Positions 52,823-61,901 of a DNA stretch of 64,000 nucleotides are shown one piece after another. Where the stretch lies: the NCBI GenBank assembly GCA_900767605.1, contig CAAFZT010000029.1, positions 1 through 64,000 on the forward strand. The letters are read 5' to 3'. Under the pieces are notes generated by a model, which had not been told where the DNA came from, did no database searches, and worked only from the letters and a program-made list of their open reading frames with translations. Positions within the stretch are counted from its first letter, which is position 1, and every line of letters begins with the position of its first letter. The DNA comes from Bacilli bacterium (GTDB taxonomy: Bacteria > Bacillota_I > Bacilli_A > RFN20 > CAG-826). The translations under genes and the position numbers were made by a program.

Positions 52823-53479
52823 TTAGAACAGCTCTTTTTCTTTCGTGATGTTAACAGAGGCGCTGCAACCAATGCGGTTCGCCCCGGCTTCCACCATTTC
52901 TTCCACTTCGGACAAATGGTGAATTCCACCGCTGGCTTTTACACCAACGTTTTTTCCAACGGTTTCTCTCATAATACGCACGGCATGAACGCTTGCTCCG
53001 CCCGCTTTATTAAACCCCGTGCTGGTTTTTACGAATTGTGCGCCGCCACGAACGGAGGCCAGACAAGCCTCTTTAATTTCCTCGTCGGTTAGAATGGATG
53101 TTTCCAAAATGACCTTCAAAGTAGTATCCCCGATTGCTTCCTTAACCCGACGAACTTCTTCTTCCGTGTAGGCAAAATCGGCCTCTTTCACCTTTCCGGT
53201 GTTGATGACCATATCTACTTCTTGAGCCCCTTCATCCACGGCAATAGAGGCCTCTGCAGACTTGATTGAGACGCTATTGGCCCCCAAGGGAAAGCCAACG
53301 ACGGTGCATACCTTCACGTCGCTCCCTTCCAATTCTTTGGAACAAAGAGGGACAAAGCAGGGGTTAACACAAACGGAGGCAAAGCGATATTGTTTTGCTT
53401 CGCTGCACAAAGCGATAATTTCTTTCGATGTTGCCTCTTGTTTTAAAAGGGTGTGATCAAATAGTTTATTGAATTCCAT
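52823..53479 (-). CDS. deoC: Deoxyribose-phosphate aldolase
   Basis: DeoC splits deoxyribose 5-phosphate to acetaldehyde and glyceraldehyde 3-phosphate, the step after DeoB in deoxynucleoside use. The 218-residue TIM-barrel protein has DHTLLKQEAT near the start, the VDMVINTGKVK region (about 93-103), the VILETSILTDEE segment and the Schiff-base lysine in FVKTSTGFN (about 149-157), then VGVKASGGI. AGGAG precedes the ATG. It lies between rpmF and the C39 gene with terminators on both sides. Confidence 0.96.
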   Translation of the reverse strand: MEFNKLFDHTLLKQEATSKEIIALCSEAKQYRFASVCVNPCFVPLCSKELEGSDVKVCTVVGFPLGANSVSIKSAEASIAVDEGAQEVDMVINTGKVKEADFAYTEEEVRRVKEAIGDTTLKVILETSILTDEEIKEACLASVRGGAQFVKTSTGFNKAGGASVHAVRIMRETVGKNVGVKASGGIHHLSEVEEMVEAGANRIGCSASVNITKEKELF

Positions 53480-53495
53480 AAATGCTCCTTATGTG

Positions 53496-53518
53496 AAAAA
53501 AACGTGCCGAAGGGCACG
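53496..53518 (-). terminator. rpmF terminator
   Basis: CGTGCC (53503-53508) and GGCACG (53513-53518) with a four-base loop, then seven T residues on the minus strand. It separates rpmF from deoC. Confidence 0.85.
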
Positions 53519-53524
53519 CTTGCA

Positions 53525-53716
53525 TTATTTCTGTTCTTTCTTTTTAACAGAGATAACTTCTTTGCCGTTGTAATAGCCGCATTCGGGGCAAACGCGATGG
53601 GAACGGATCATCGCGCCACAGTGCGGGCAGGCGACCAATCCGGTGACCTCGAGTTTGAAATGCGTACGGCGTAGACGTTTACGAGTTTTGCTCGTGCGAC
53701 GTTGTGGGACTGCCAT
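53525..53716 (-). CDS. rpmF: 50S ribosomal protein L32
   Basis: A 63-residue large-subunit protein with the basic N-terminus [17 protein letters not shown] and a zinc ribbon (CPHCG, CPECG), the cysteine-containing type. AAAGGAG precedes the ATG and a strong promoter lies upstream. Confidence 0.96.
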   Translation of the reverse strand: MAVPQRRTSKTRKRLRRTHFKLEVTGLVACPHCGAMIRSHRVCPECGYYNGKEVISVKKKEQK

Positions 53717-53741
53717 TTGAAAACTCCTTTCGAACGAAGGA

Positions 53742-53769
53742 ATTATATGAAATAAAGATTAGACTTCAA
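53742..53769 (-). promoter_or_regulatory. rpmF promoter
   Basis: On the minus strand TTGAAG (53769-53764) and TATAAT (53747-53742), 16 bases apart, just upstream of rpmF. Confidence 0.7.
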
Positions 53770-53804
53770 CTCGAATTATTAGAAGATGTCCAAAAAATTT
53801 AAAA

Positions 53805-55085
53805 TTAATCCGATGCCGTCTCATTATTATATGTTACTAGAATCATTTCCCCATGGAGCGGTTTTTCCGATTTTATCTTAACTAGCAGATAGTTGGAGGT
53901 GTGGCCATAGGCATAACCGGATTTAGGATCAAAATCTTCAAAAAGCACGGGCAGATCTTGGCTAAAGAATCGTTTTTTGTAATTTTCACGAAGTTCACGA
54001 GACAAATCCAATAATTGGTGAACGCGTGCTTTTTTTATTTTAGGTTCCACATCGGGCAAGGCGTGTGCGAGTGTGCCAGGCCGTGAAGAAAAAGGAAAGA
54101 CATGTATCTCGGCAAAATCAGCTTGTCTGCAAAAATCCATGGTTTCTTGCCATTCTACGTCATTTTCCTGAGGAAAACCCGCGATGACGTCTGTTGTTAT
54201 TGCGATTTGGGGTCGAATTCGACGAATGGCCACTAACTTAGAAAGAAAAGATGCCGTGTCGTACTTCCTTTTCATGCGCTGGAGCACGGTGACCGATCCG
54301 GACTGCAGAGGGATATGTAAATGATCGACAACTTGGGGGTAACGAGCTAGCAAATCCAAGAAATCATCTTGTATTTCTGACTCTTCGATGGAAGAAATCC
54401 GAATTCGAGGCAAGGAAGGACAGGCAACTAAAATGCTTTCAATTAACTGAGGAAGGCGAAAAGAACCGTCTCCAAGGTCCAAACCATAGGCGCCGATATG
54501 AATTCCCGTGATGACGATTTCTTTATATCCATTGGAGACAAGCTTTTTAGCCTCATCAATTACCATGCGAGGGTCACGAGAGCGCGAATTTCCGCGTAAA
54601 AAAGGGATAAGGCAATACGAGCAAAAATTGTTGCACCCATCTTGAACTTTTAAATAGGCACGCGCATTGTCACAAAAAGCTGAAAAGCCTAACTCTTCAT
54701 AGGTTTCTTTTCGAACGTTAGATTTAATGTCAATGCAATTAATTTTAGTTTTTAAAAAGGTTTCAATGGCCTCGTAAATCTTGGAACGATCCGCCGATCC
54801 AAAAACGAGGTTAGCTCCCAGGGATTCCGCTTCCTCTCCATGTTTTTGTGAATAGCACCCCATCACGACAATAATCGCATTAGGGTTTCCTTTTCGATAG
54901 GAAGAAATATGCTGGCGAGATTTTTGATCCGCTCTACCAGTTACAGAGCATGTATTAATAATAATGACATCAGCGTCTTGCGCGTTTTCGCATGGGGAAT
55001 ATCCATGGGACGAAAGCTCAGTCCCGATTGCGGATAGTTCATAGGAATTTACCTTGCATCCTAAAGAATGTAGAAAATATTTCAT
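53805..55085 (-). CDS. mtaB: tRNA methylthiotransferase MtaB
   Basis: MtaB adds the 2-methylthio group to N6-threonylcarbamoyladenosine at tRNA position 37. The 426-residue protein has the N-terminal UPF0004 domain (SLGCKVNSYELSAIG, CSVTGRADQKSRQ, GCYSQ), the radical SAM motif CNNFCSYC (about 151-158) and a TRAM domain at the C-terminus. It is last in the dnaJ-rsmE cluster order (yqeV), five bases after the unknown gene. Confidence 0.93.
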   Translation of the reverse strand: MKYFLHSLGCKVNSYELSAIGTELSSHGYSPCENAQDADVIIINTCSVTGRADQKSRQHISSYRKGNPNAIIVVMGCYSQKHGEEAESLGANLVFGSADRSKIYEAIETFLKTKINCIDIKSNVRKETYEELGFSAFCDNARAYLKVQDGCNNFCSYCLIPFLRGNSRSRDPRMVIDEAKKLVSNGYKEIVITGIHIGAYGLDLGDGSFRLPQLIESILVACPSLPRIRISSIEESEIQDDFLDLLARYPQVVDHLHIPLQSGSVTVLQRMKRKYDTASFLSKLVAIRRIRPQIAITTDVIAGFPQENDVEWQETMDFCRQADFAEIHVFPFSSRPGTLAHALPDVEPKIKKARVHQLLDLSRELRENYKKRFFSQDLPVLFEDFDPKSGYAYGHTSNYLLVKIKSEKPLHGEMILVTYNNETASD

Positions 55086-55090
55086 GTTAT

Positions 55091-55888
55091 TTAAATCCCT
55101 TTATCTATTTTCCTAAAAAACTTGTGTTCATCGAGTTTATTTTTATAGACAAAACTACTAGATATTAACTTATTATCAACCAGTCTTTTCACAAATTCTT
55201 CCTTATTGTTCTCAAAGTATGCATTAAGGACAGGTTCGATTCTTTCCAACATATGGTTGGTATTTTTTCGATGTAATCCGCGGTCGAACAAAGGAATGGA
55301 CACCTCAAGTCTCCCTTCTTCGTTTACAATATAAATTTCATAGGAATCGTAGTTATAATACACCGCCTCTCCTTTAACGGTTTTAACCTTTACCAGTTTC
55401 GTGAAAAAAGAATTGTAAAGTTCAGGACCGTATGTGTCGAACGGATCAATGAGCAAAGCTTCAAAATGAGTTAGCAATTTCTTAAAATTTTTATCTTGAA
55501 ACGAGAAAAAATTATCCGAATATATATTGTTAATAGAACGAGGAAATACGGGGACAAAAATCTTGGTGTTCCCATCTTGGAAATAAGGCAAATCGAGCAT
55601 CTTCTTTTTTATATCCGAGACAATGCATTCTTGGCTAGATTCCACTCCCAATTTTCGATCTTCTTTCAAACGTTCCATAAACATCGTTTCGATGCATTCT
55701 TTGTTGGATAAAGCGGCAATTAGAATATTTGCTCGAATGATATCGAAAGGTTTGGTGGCCTTAGAAAAATTCGAATAGGAGGGAATATCCGCTAAAATCC
55801 CTGAATTACGGAGAAAGTAGTCCATTGCAGCGCTACGGGAAAACGGAGTGGAGGACTGCTTCTTTTCTAATTCTTTGAAAAAATCCAT
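55091..55888 (-). CDS. Hypothetical protein between rsmE and mtaB
   Basis: A 265-residue soluble protein starting MDFFKELEKKQSS, coupled to rsmE by a TAATG overlap and with AAAGGA upstream. It is rich in Phe, Tyr, Asn and Lys and has no membrane helix. The middle (about 120-200) has alternating beta-like segments (TKIFVPVFPRSINNIYSD; AVYYNYDSYEIYIVNEEG) and the end is helical and charged. I recognise no family. In Bacillus nothing lies between these two tRNA/rRNA enzymes. Confidence 0.85.
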   Translation of the reverse strand: MDFFKELEKKQSSTPFSRSAAMDYFLRNSGILADIPSYSNFSKATKPFDIIRANILIAALSNKECIETMFMERLKEDRKLGVESSQECIVSDIKKKMLDLPYFQDGNTKIFVPVFPRSINNIYSDNFFSFQDKNFKKLLTHFEALLIDPFDTYGPELYNSFFTKLVKVKTVKGEAVYYNYDSYEIYIVNEEGRLEVSIPLFDRGLHRKNTNHMLERIEPVLNAYFENNKEEFVKRLVDNKLISSSFVYKNKLDEHKFFRKIDKGI

Positions 55889-56601
55889 TATTTCCTTTTC
55901 TCCATCATAGATCCAATAAGGCAAGCTCCGTATAATCCGGCTGTTTCAGCCCTTAGAATACGTTTCCCTAACGATACGATGCGGAATCCCGCCTTTTGGG
56001 CTTGTTCCACTTCTGCGGGCGTAAAGCCACCCTCAGGACCGATTACAAATAAGGTGTCATCCATTTTCATTTCTTCCAAAGCGACCAAAAGAGGGTCGCC
56101 ATGAAGGGATTCATTCTCATAGGCGAGGATTTTATTGGGATATGGCAAAACTAATATTTCGTTCCAGCTTTGATAGGCGGATAGTTCTGGCAAACGTCCC
56201 CGTCGGCACTGTTTTGCCGATTCGTTCGCTATTTTTTGGAGCCGTTCCCATTTCGGATCCTTTTTCACTTTGGGCCGAACCACGCATCGCTCGGTAACGC
56301 AGGGATAAAACGAAGTCGCCCCTAACTCCGTCGATTTTTGTACGAGCCATTCAGAATGTTCGCTTTTTAAGACGCTGAAAGCGATTCCTAGCCGATAAGG
56401 CAATTCCCGGCTGGGCAACGCTATTTTCTTTTCAATCTTTAAAGGATAGACGGAAGCAACCGTGCATAAATAAACACATCCATCGGCACCTACTTCGATT
56501 TCCTCACCGACTTGAGCCCGTTTAACATGAACCAAATGGTGCTCATCTTCAGGGCTAAGGATTACGCGGTTGTCGACAATTTGACCAAAGAAATGTTGCA
56601 T
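55888..56601 (-). CDS. rsmE: 16S rRNA (uracil-1498-N3)-methyltransferase RsmE
   Basis: RsmE methylates U1498 of 16S rRNA using SAM. The 237-residue SPOUT protein has an N-terminal PUA-like domain (VILSPEDEHHLVHVKRAQVG) and the knotted SAM site (FVIGPEGGFTPAEVEQA, LGKRILRAETA). It starts on the last base of the zinc-ribbon gene (TAATG). Confidence 0.94.
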   Translation of the reverse strand: MQHFFGQIVDNRVILSPEDEHHLVHVKRAQVGEEIEVGADGCVYLCTVASVYPLKIEKKIALPSRELPYRLGIAFSVLKSEHSEWLVQKSTELGATSFYPCVTERCVVRPKVKKDPKWERLQKIANESAKQCRRGRLPELSAYQSWNEILVLPYPNKILAYENESLHGDPLLVALEEMKMDDTLFVIGPEGGFTPAEVEQAQKAGFRIVSLGKRILRAETAGLYGACLIGSMMEKRK

Positions 56602-57032
56602 TAGCGGAGGAACTCCCCGTTGCCGTCTTTAGGAGATTCTTTCTTTAAGAAAAGTAGTCCACGAACAAAATGGAAAAGCCAAAATGCGAGAAAAGGTAAA
56701 ACGAAAGACAGAGGATTTTTCCATAATACAAAATATAAAACGCTGCCAATTCCGGCAACTCCAAGTAATGTAATTAAAAGCCAAATCCAACCTTTCTTCG
56801 GTTCAAGCAAATAGAATTCCTTGACGCCTAAATTCCCAAAAAACATGCACAACAACGCAGCTTTTTTTTGGGATTTGCATCGATAAAGATTTTGAGATTT
56901 TAACCCGGCGATATTCTGGGTCACGTCCATAGTTTGATAGGTATCGGTGATCGGATCCTTTACGCCGCAATAAGGGCAAACGTCCGAATCAAGTCTCGAT
57001 ATTTCGTGATGACAATTCTTACAATAAGGCAT
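56601..57032 (-). CDS. Zinc-ribbon membrane protein, TM2-like
   Basis: A 143-residue protein with an N-terminal zinc ribbon (CKNCH, CPYCG; about 4-25) and a hydrophobic C-terminal half with two or three helices. The segment KKAALLCMFFGNLGVKEFYL resembles a TM2 domain start. Function unknown. It occupies the place of prmA in the Bacillus order. I chose the ATG at 57032 because a perfect TATAAT lies exactly six bases upstream, suggesting a leaderless transcript; a longer in-frame start at 57071 would overlap that promoter. Confidence 0.75.
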   Translation of the reverse strand: MPYCKNCHHEISRLDSDVCPYCGVKDPITDTYQTMDVTQNIAGLKSQNLYRCKSQKKAALLCMFFGNLGVKEFYLLEPKKGWIWLLITLLGVAGIGSVLYFVLWKNPLSFVLPFLAFWLFHFVRGLLFLKKESPKDGNGEFLR

Positions 57033-57038
57033 AGGATG

Positions 57039-57044
57039 ATTATA
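57039..57044 (-). promoter_or_regulatory. Leaderless-type promoter of the zinc-ribbon gene
   Basis: TATAAT on the minus strand followed by exactly six bases and the ATG. A weak -35 (TTAAGC) lies 17 bases upstream. The gene is separated from dnaJ by a terminator, so it needs its own promoter. Confidence 0.6.
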
Positions 57045-57073
57045 GGTCTTCTCTCTAACTTGCTTAAGCATTT

Positions 57074-57106
57074 TTAAAAACCTTGTTTCAAATTAGAAGC
57101 AAGGTT
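57074..57106 (-). terminator. dnaJ operon terminator
   Basis: An 11-bp stem, AACCTTGTTTC (57079-57089) with GAAGCAAGGTT (57096-57106, one G-U), six-base loop, then a T-run on the minus strand. Confidence 0.85.
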
Positions 57107-57110
57107 CGAT

Positions 57111-58250
57111 TCATTTAACGAACTTGTCCTTCCATTTCTGGTAAGGAGAATCTTTTGAACTCGATTGATTTTGGAATTCCTGCAGCAATTGCTTCTGATT
57201 CTTTCCAAGTCGAGTCGGTGTTTTCACCTTTACATGAATAAATTCATCGCCGGGCTTACCGCTACGAAGGTCTTTAATTCCTTTTTCACGAATCTTCAAG
57301 ATATCGTCAGGCTGTGTCCCTTCTGGAATACGAACCGAAACTTCCCCATAAACTGTCGGAACGTCGATTTCGCAGCCGAGGGCGCAATCTACGAAACTCA
57401 AGGGAACTTCGATATGGACATTGTTTCCATCGCGACGGAAATAAGGATGATCTTGTACCAATACTTCGACATACATGTCTCCATTTGGCCCACCGTTTTC
57501 TCCACGTTCCCCCTTTCCAGAAACGCGAATTTGCTGGCCGTTATTGATACCCGCAGGCACATTCACGGTCAAATCTTTTTTAACATGCGTATAGCCACTA
57601 CCGCCGCAAAGATGGCAAGCGTGGGAAATTTTCTTCCCCGTTCCATGGCAATCAGAGCAAGTGGTCTTCGATTGCATGTTGCCAAAAATCGTGCGCTGTG
57701 TTGTCGTCACATAACCACGGCCTCCGCAAGTGGGGCAAGTCGTAAAGTCACTGGGGCTTTCCGCGCCCGTTCCGCCACAATGAGCGCACGGCTCATCATA
57801 GGAAACGGGGAACGTAATCTTGGTTCCAAGAATCGCGTCCATGAAGGTGATGCGAACTCGGCGCAAAACGTCCGCTCCTTTTGTTGGACCCGAAGAAGCT
57901 GAACGCCTCGAAGATCCGCCTCCACCAAAGAAACTGGAGAAAATATCGTTTAAATCGACATCGCCAAATCCCTGGCTGCTGAATCCTTGGCCAAAAGGGC
58001 CCGCTCCACCGGTAGAACCACCGTTTTCAAACGCGGCAAAACCAAAACGATCGTAGTTTTGACGTTTTTGTTCATCGGAGAGAACTTCATAAGCCTCGGT
58101 CACTTCTTTGAATTTATCCGCGGCATCGGGAGCTTTGTTCAAGTCGGGGTGATATTGTTTGGCCAATTTGCGATAGGCGCTTTTGATTTCATCTTGGGTA
58201 GCATTTTTGCTGACGCCAAGAACTTCATAATAATCTCTTTTTTCCGCCAT
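57111..58250 (-). CDS. dnaJ: Chaperone DnaJ
   Basis: DnaJ delivers substrates to DnaK and stimulates its ATPase. The 379-residue protein has the J domain with HPD (about 33-35), a Gly/Phe-rich linker, four CxxCxGxG zinc repeats ([32 protein letters not shown]; about 145-215) and two C-terminal beta domains. It is last in hrcA-grpE-dnaK-dnaJ. Confidence 0.97.
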   Translation of the reverse strand: MAEKRDYYEVLGVSKNATQDEIKSAYRKLAKQYHPDLNKAPDAADKFKEVTEAYEVLSDEQKRQNYDRFGFAAFENGGSTGGAGPFGQGFSSQGFGDVDLNDIFSSFFGGGGSSRRSASSGPTKGADVLRRVRITFMDAILGTKITFPVSYDEPCAHCGGTGAESPSDFTTCPTCGGRGYVTTTQRTIFGNMQSKTTCSDCHGTGKKISHACHLCGGSGYTHVKKDLTVNVPAGINNGQQIRVSGKGERGENGGPNGDMYVEVLVQDHPYFRRDGNNVHIEVPLSFVDCALGCEIDVPTVYGEVSVRIPEGTQPDDILKIREKGIKDLRSGKPGDEFIHVKVKTPTRLGKNQKQLLQEFQNQSSSKDSPYQKWKDKFVK

Positions 58251-58276
58251 AAGCGCTCCTTCCTAAATTGCATAAA

Positions 58277-58306
58277 GGCGCGGCGCTCCGATTAGAACGC
58301 CGCGTC
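58277..58306 (-). terminator. Hairpin between dnaK and dnaJ
   Basis: A GC-rich nine-pair stem (GGCGCGGCG at 58277-58285, CGCCGCGTC at 58298-58306) in the 69-base dnaK-dnaJ gap. The T-run after it is weak, so it may be a partial terminator or an RNA stability element tuning DnaJ level. Confidence 0.5.
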
Positions 58307-58319
58307 CAACATCTAGTTT

Positions 58320-60143
58320 TTACTTCTTATCGGTGAAATCGGCATCAACGACATCGTCTGCCGTTTCATGTCCTTCCCCCGTAGAAGTCGCATTTTGAGC
58401 ACCAGCAGCGGATTGTTGCTGTTGAGCCGCCATGCGCGCCGCATCTTCCAAGCGTCCGACGATTTCGCGCAATTTCTCGATATCGTTAGCTGCGATGGCA
58501 CCGGAAGCTTCATCGCGAAGTTTGGTGAGTTCTTCTTTCTGCTTGGCATCCAAAGAATCACCTTTTTCTGAGAGCGTGCGGTTGATTTCGTCCACATAGG
58601 TTTGCGCCTTGTTTTTGATTTCAATATCGCCTTTTCTCTTTTCGTCTTCGGCTTTATGTTCCTCGGCTTCCTTCACCATGCGATCGATATCGCTCTTGGA
58701 AAGGCCATTGCTATTTTGAATCGTGATATCCGCGGTCTTTTGAGTATCGAGGTCTTTGGCCGAGACTTTGACGATACCGTTGACGTCGATGGAGAATTTC
58801 ACTTCAATGCGAGGTTCGCCGCGACGAGCCGGGCGAATTCCGGAAAGTTGGAAGTGCCCGAGTAATTTGTTATCGTGGGCCATCGGACGTTCGCCTTGGT
58901 AGACCATGATATCAACAGCGGGTTGATTGTCTTCCGCCGTGGAGAAGACTTGGCTCTTCTCCGTCGGAATCGTGGTATTGCGTTGGATAAGCGGAGTCAT
59001 AACCCCGCCCAAGGTTTCAATGCCGAGGGTAAGCGGGGTGACATCGAGAAGAACGACGTCTTTGACATCCCCAGCGATAACGGCCCCTTGAATCGCCGCA
59101 CCAGCGGAAACCGCTTCATCTGGGTTGACCGAGAGGTTAATAGAACGACCAGAAACTTGCTTCACCATTTCTTGGACAGCTGGCATACGGGTCGAGCCAC
59201 CAATCATCAAGATATCGGCAAGGTCAGAATAGGAGAGCCCAGCATCGTGCATCGCTTTTTCCATCGGAACCTTGCAACGTTCAAGTAGCGGACGGGTCAA
59301 ATCTTGGAATTTAGCGCGGGTAAGCGTGGTTTCGAAGTTGATCGGACCAGAGCTGCTCATGCCAATGAAAGGAAGAGAGATCGTCGTTTCCACCGAACTA
59401 GAAAGTTCGATTTTCGCGCGTTCAGCCGCATCAAGGAAACGTTGACGGGCCATTTTGTCGGTCAAATCAACACCATTTTGAATCTTGATTTGCGCCTGGA
59501 TCCAATCCGCGATCGCGTGGTCCCAGTCGTCGCCGCCAAGTTGGGTGTCCCCGGAAGTAGAAAGAACTTCGAAGGTTCCATCGCCAATATCCAAAATCGA
59601 GACATCGAGAGTGCCGCCGCCAAGGTCGAAGACCAAGACTTTACCACTCTTATTGGTATCTACGCCGAAGGCCAAGCAGGCCGCGGTCGGTTCGTTAATA
59701 ATGCGAACAACGTCGAGTCCGGCGATGGTACCGGCATCTTTGGTCGCCTGACGTTGGGCATCGTTGAAGTAAGCCGGAACCGTTATGACAGCCTTTTTAA
59801 TTGGCTGACCAAGGTTCTTTTCGGCATAGCCCTTCATATAGGCGAGGACTTTGGAAGAGATTTCCTGTGGGGTGAAGTCTTTATTGATGCAGTTAATGTG
59901 GAATTTCTCCGAACTGCCCATCTTCCTCTTCGCGCTGGAAACGGTATCCGGGTTGGTGATCGCTTGACGCTTCGCCGCGTTGCCAACGATTTCTTCGCCA
60001 CTTGCTTTAAAAGCAACGACGGAAGGGGTCGTATTGGTTCCTTCCGGATTGGGGATGACTTTGACATTCCCGTCTGCTTGGCGATAGCTGATGACCGAAT
60101 TGGTCGTGCCAAGGTCAATGCCAACAATAATTTCTTTTGCCAT
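58320..60143 (-). CDS. dnaK: Chaperone DnaK (Hsp70)
   Basis: The 607-residue Hsp70 has the ATPase domain ([13 protein letters not shown] at the start, [22 protein letters not shown]), the linker and substrate-binding domain ([14 protein letters not shown]) and an acidic C-terminus ending [13 protein letters not shown]. It works with GrpE and DnaJ encoded on either side. An AAGGAG-type ribosome binding site lies in the 17-base gap after grpE. Confidence 0.98.
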   Translation of the reverse strand: MAKEIIVGIDLGTTNSVISYRQADGNVKVIPNPEGTNTTPSVVAFKASGEEIVGNAAKRQAITNPDTVSSAKRKMGSSEKFHINCINKDFTPQEISSKVLAYMKGYAEKNLGQPIKKAVITVPAYFNDAQRQATKDAGTIAGLDVVRIINEPTAACLAFGVDTNKSGKVLVFDLGGGTLDVSILDIGDGTFEVLSTSGDTQLGGDDWDHAIADWIQAQIKIQNGVDLTDKMARQRFLDAAERAKIELSSSVETTISLPFIGMSSSGPINFETTLTRAKFQDLTRPLLERCKVPMEKAMHDAGLSYSDLADILMIGGSTRMPAVQEMVKQVSGRSINLSVNPDEAVSAGAAIQGAVIAGDVKDVVLLDVTPLTLGIETLGGVMTPLIQRNTTIPTEKSQVFSTAEDNQPAVDIMVYQGERPMAHDNKLLGHFQLSGIRPARRGEPRIEVKFSIDVNGIVKVSAKDLDTQKTADITIQNSNGLSKSDIDRMVKEAEEHKAEDEKRKGDIEIKNKAQTYVDEINRTLSEKGDSLDAKQKEELTKLRDEASGAIAANDIEKLREIVGRLEDAARMAAQQQQSAAGAQNATSTGEGHETADDVVDADFTDKK

Positions 60144-60160
60144 AATTGATTTTCTCCTTT

Positions 60161-60784
60161 TTAGGCTTCATGAGCCTTTGTTTCATTTTGAATCGGTTGA
60201 GCCTTGCTTTCCTCGCTTGATTTGGGGGCTTCTGCCACATAAACCATCGCGGCTCGAACAAGACGATCGTGTAATTTATATCCCTTCGCTCCAACGCGGG
60301 CCACCGTGCCTTCCGGATAATCCGTTGTTGGAATTTTATCGACGGCGTGCATCGTATTCACGTCGTAGGCATCGCCAGGTTTTGGACAGATTTCACTCAC
60401 CCCTTCGCTGCTAAGAGAAGCAACGATTTGGTTGTAAATGTAACTGAATCCAATTTGGTAATTCCTCGATTCGGGGTTCGGCGCGGGGGATTCTAGCGCC
60501 ATATGGAAGCTATCTAACGCTGGAAGAAGCGTATCGAGGAACCCTTCGGCCCGATAACGGATGGCGGAGTTCTTCTCTTCTTCTAGCGCTTTACGGAGAT
60601 TCATCATATCCGCATAAGCTTTGTAATATTCATTTTTCCAATGATCCCGATCGGAGGAGGCTTTTTCGAATTCCTCTTGAAGTTTGTCAAATTTCGCTTT
60701 GCTTACTTTCTTTCCTTCTTCGGGGGCTTCGGCTTGCTGCTTTTGCTCGGCGGTGTCGTTGGGTTGCTTGTTTGCTTCTTGCAT
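60161..60784 (-). CDS. grpE: Nucleotide exchange factor GrpE
   Basis: GrpE releases ADP from DnaK. The 207-residue protein has the long N-terminal coiled coil (about 25-75) and the beta domain ([20 protein letters not shown], then [18 protein letters not shown]). Its start and the ribosome binding site AAAGGAG (ten bases upstream) lie inside the 3' end of hrcA, overlapping by 82 bases in another frame. Confidence 0.95.
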   Translation of the reverse strand: MQEANKQPNDTAEQKQQAEAPEEGKKVSKAKFDKLQEEFEKASSDRDHWKNEYYKAYADMMNLRKALEEEKNSAIRYRAEGFLDTLLPALDSFHMALESPAPNPESRNYQIGFSYIYNQIVASLSSEGVSEICPKPGDAYDVNTMHAVDKIPTTDYPEGTVARVGAKGYKLHDRLVRAAMVYVAEAPKSSEESKAQPIQNETKAHEA

Positions 60785-61809
60785 TCTTCGCTTTCTCCTT
60801 TCGGTTTAAAATATTCGTCCAAGGTTTTGGTGACGTAATCAAGTAACGTCACGGCACGGTCATAATCCATTCGGGTTGGGCCCAGTAGATTCAGGGTGGC
60901 GTTTTGCCCACCTGGAATTTGGACGGTCGCGGAGACGATGGCCATGTTTTTGAGGCCCGTTTCCTCGTTTCCGATTCGCACATTCACATCTCCTTCGCTA
61001 GGAACCGCTTCTTCCATGGCTTTCCGCAATTCTTTAGGATTATCCAGAAGTGTCAGCACGCGGCGTAATTTCTGCGCATCGTCGACGAATTCCGGCTGAT
61101 CCAAGAGATTGGTTTTGCCATAGAGGTTCATGCGTTCCCCTGCAAAACGGAGGAAGGCGCCAAGCAAGGCTTGGTAAACGGCGTCTTGCCCGACCATGTA
61201 GTCGGTAAGCGCGGGTTTCATGGCTTCCATCTTCGGCACAAGGTCGCAAATCGAAGTTCCTATTAACCGTTCGCTTAAGGCGTCCACACCTTTTTTCAGT
61301 TCGCTTTGTTCCATTCCTTCGGGAAGAATGAAGGTTTTGTTTTCCACATAGCCCTTGTCGGTAACAAATACCGCCGTCGCGCTATTGGTGCCACTGGGGA
61401 AGATTTGAAGGGACACCAAGTGTTCTTCGTTAATCTTCGGACCCAGGAATACCGAGGCCAAGTTCGTCATGTTGGAGAGAATTTCGCAGCTTTGAGCAAT
61501 AATCTCCTCGACGGATTGGCTCCGTTGATCCAAAACCTTTTGGAGGGCGTGCTTCACACCATCATCGATGCGTTCTTCGCGAAGATTATCTACATAATAT
61601 TGGTAACCTTTCGCAGAAGGGACGCGCCCAGCGGAGGTGTGGGGCTTCTCCAAATATCCTTCTTTCTCCAAGGATAGCATTTCATTACGGATCGTGGCAC
61701 TCGAAACAGTGAGACCGTATTGTTCAATCAGGGTCTTGCTGGCCACCGGTTGAGCTGTTTTGATGTAGTGTTCAACGATCAATTTCAAGACTTGTTCACT
61801 TCTTGTCAT
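60703..61809 (-). CDS. hrcA: Heat-inducible transcription repressor HrcA
   Basis: HrcA represses the dnaK operon by binding CIRCE. The 368-residue protein has the N-terminal winged helix (SEQVLKLIVEHYIKTAQPVAS; SSATIRNEMLSLEKEGYL), a GAF-like dimer domain and an unusual Lys/Pro/Ser-rich tail (about 345-368) that overlaps grpE in another frame. CIRCE sequences precede it, so it is autoregulated. The first gene of the operon. Confidence 0.96.
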   Translation of the reverse strand: MTRSEQVLKLIVEHYIKTAQPVASKTLIEQYGLTVSSATIRNEMLSLEKEGYLEKPHTSAGRVPSAKGYQYYVDNLREERIDDGVKHALQKVLDQRSQSVEEIIAQSCEILSNMTNLASVFLGPKINEEHLVSLQIFPSGTNSATAVFVTDKGYVENKTFILPEGMEQSELKKGVDALSERLIGTSICDLVPKMEAMKPALTDYMVGQDAVYQALLGAFLRFAGERMNLYGKTNLLDQPEFVDDAQKLRRVLTLLDNPKELRKAMEEAVPSEGDVNVRIGNEETGLKNMAIVSATVQIPGGQNATLNLLGPTRMDYDRAVTLLDYVTKTLDEYFKPKGESEECKKQTSNPTTPPSKSSKPKPPKKERK

Positions 61810-61825
61810 GATTTTATCACCTCAC

Positions 61826-61852
61826 CTAGCAGTCCGCACCTTTGAGTGCTAG
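61826..61852. promoter_or_regulatory. CIRCE element 1
   Basis: CTAGCAGTC, nine bases, GAGTGCTAG: two mismatches in the left half and one in the right half from TTAGCACTC-N9-GAGTGCTAA. It lies between the hrcA -10 and start codon, a standard HrcA operator position. Confidence 0.9.
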
Positions 61853-61856
61853 TGTC

Positions 61857-61884
61857 ATTATAGGCGTGACTTTAGCACTGTCAA
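61857..61884 (-). promoter_or_regulatory. hrcA operon promoter
   Basis: On the minus strand a perfect TTGACA (61884-61879) and TATAAT (61862-61857), 16 bases apart. It sits between the two CIRCE-like elements. Confidence 0.85.
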
Positions 61885-61898
61885 GGATTCGTTGCTAA
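61872..61898. promoter_or_regulatory. CIRCE-like element 2
   Basis: TTAGCACTG, nine bases, CGTTGCTAA: one mismatch in the left half and two in the right half from consensus. It overlaps the -35 box and lies upstream of it. Confidence 0.65.
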
Positions 61899-61901
61899 AT
61901 T

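Noticed and set aside
57165..57902. Long open frame (245 codons) opposite dnaJ
   Set aside because: It is antisense to the well-conserved dnaJ and its translation resembles nothing; it reflects codon bias.
59304..60149. Long open frame (281 codons) opposite dnaK
   Set aside because: Antisense shadow of dnaK with no ribosome binding site or recognisable protein.
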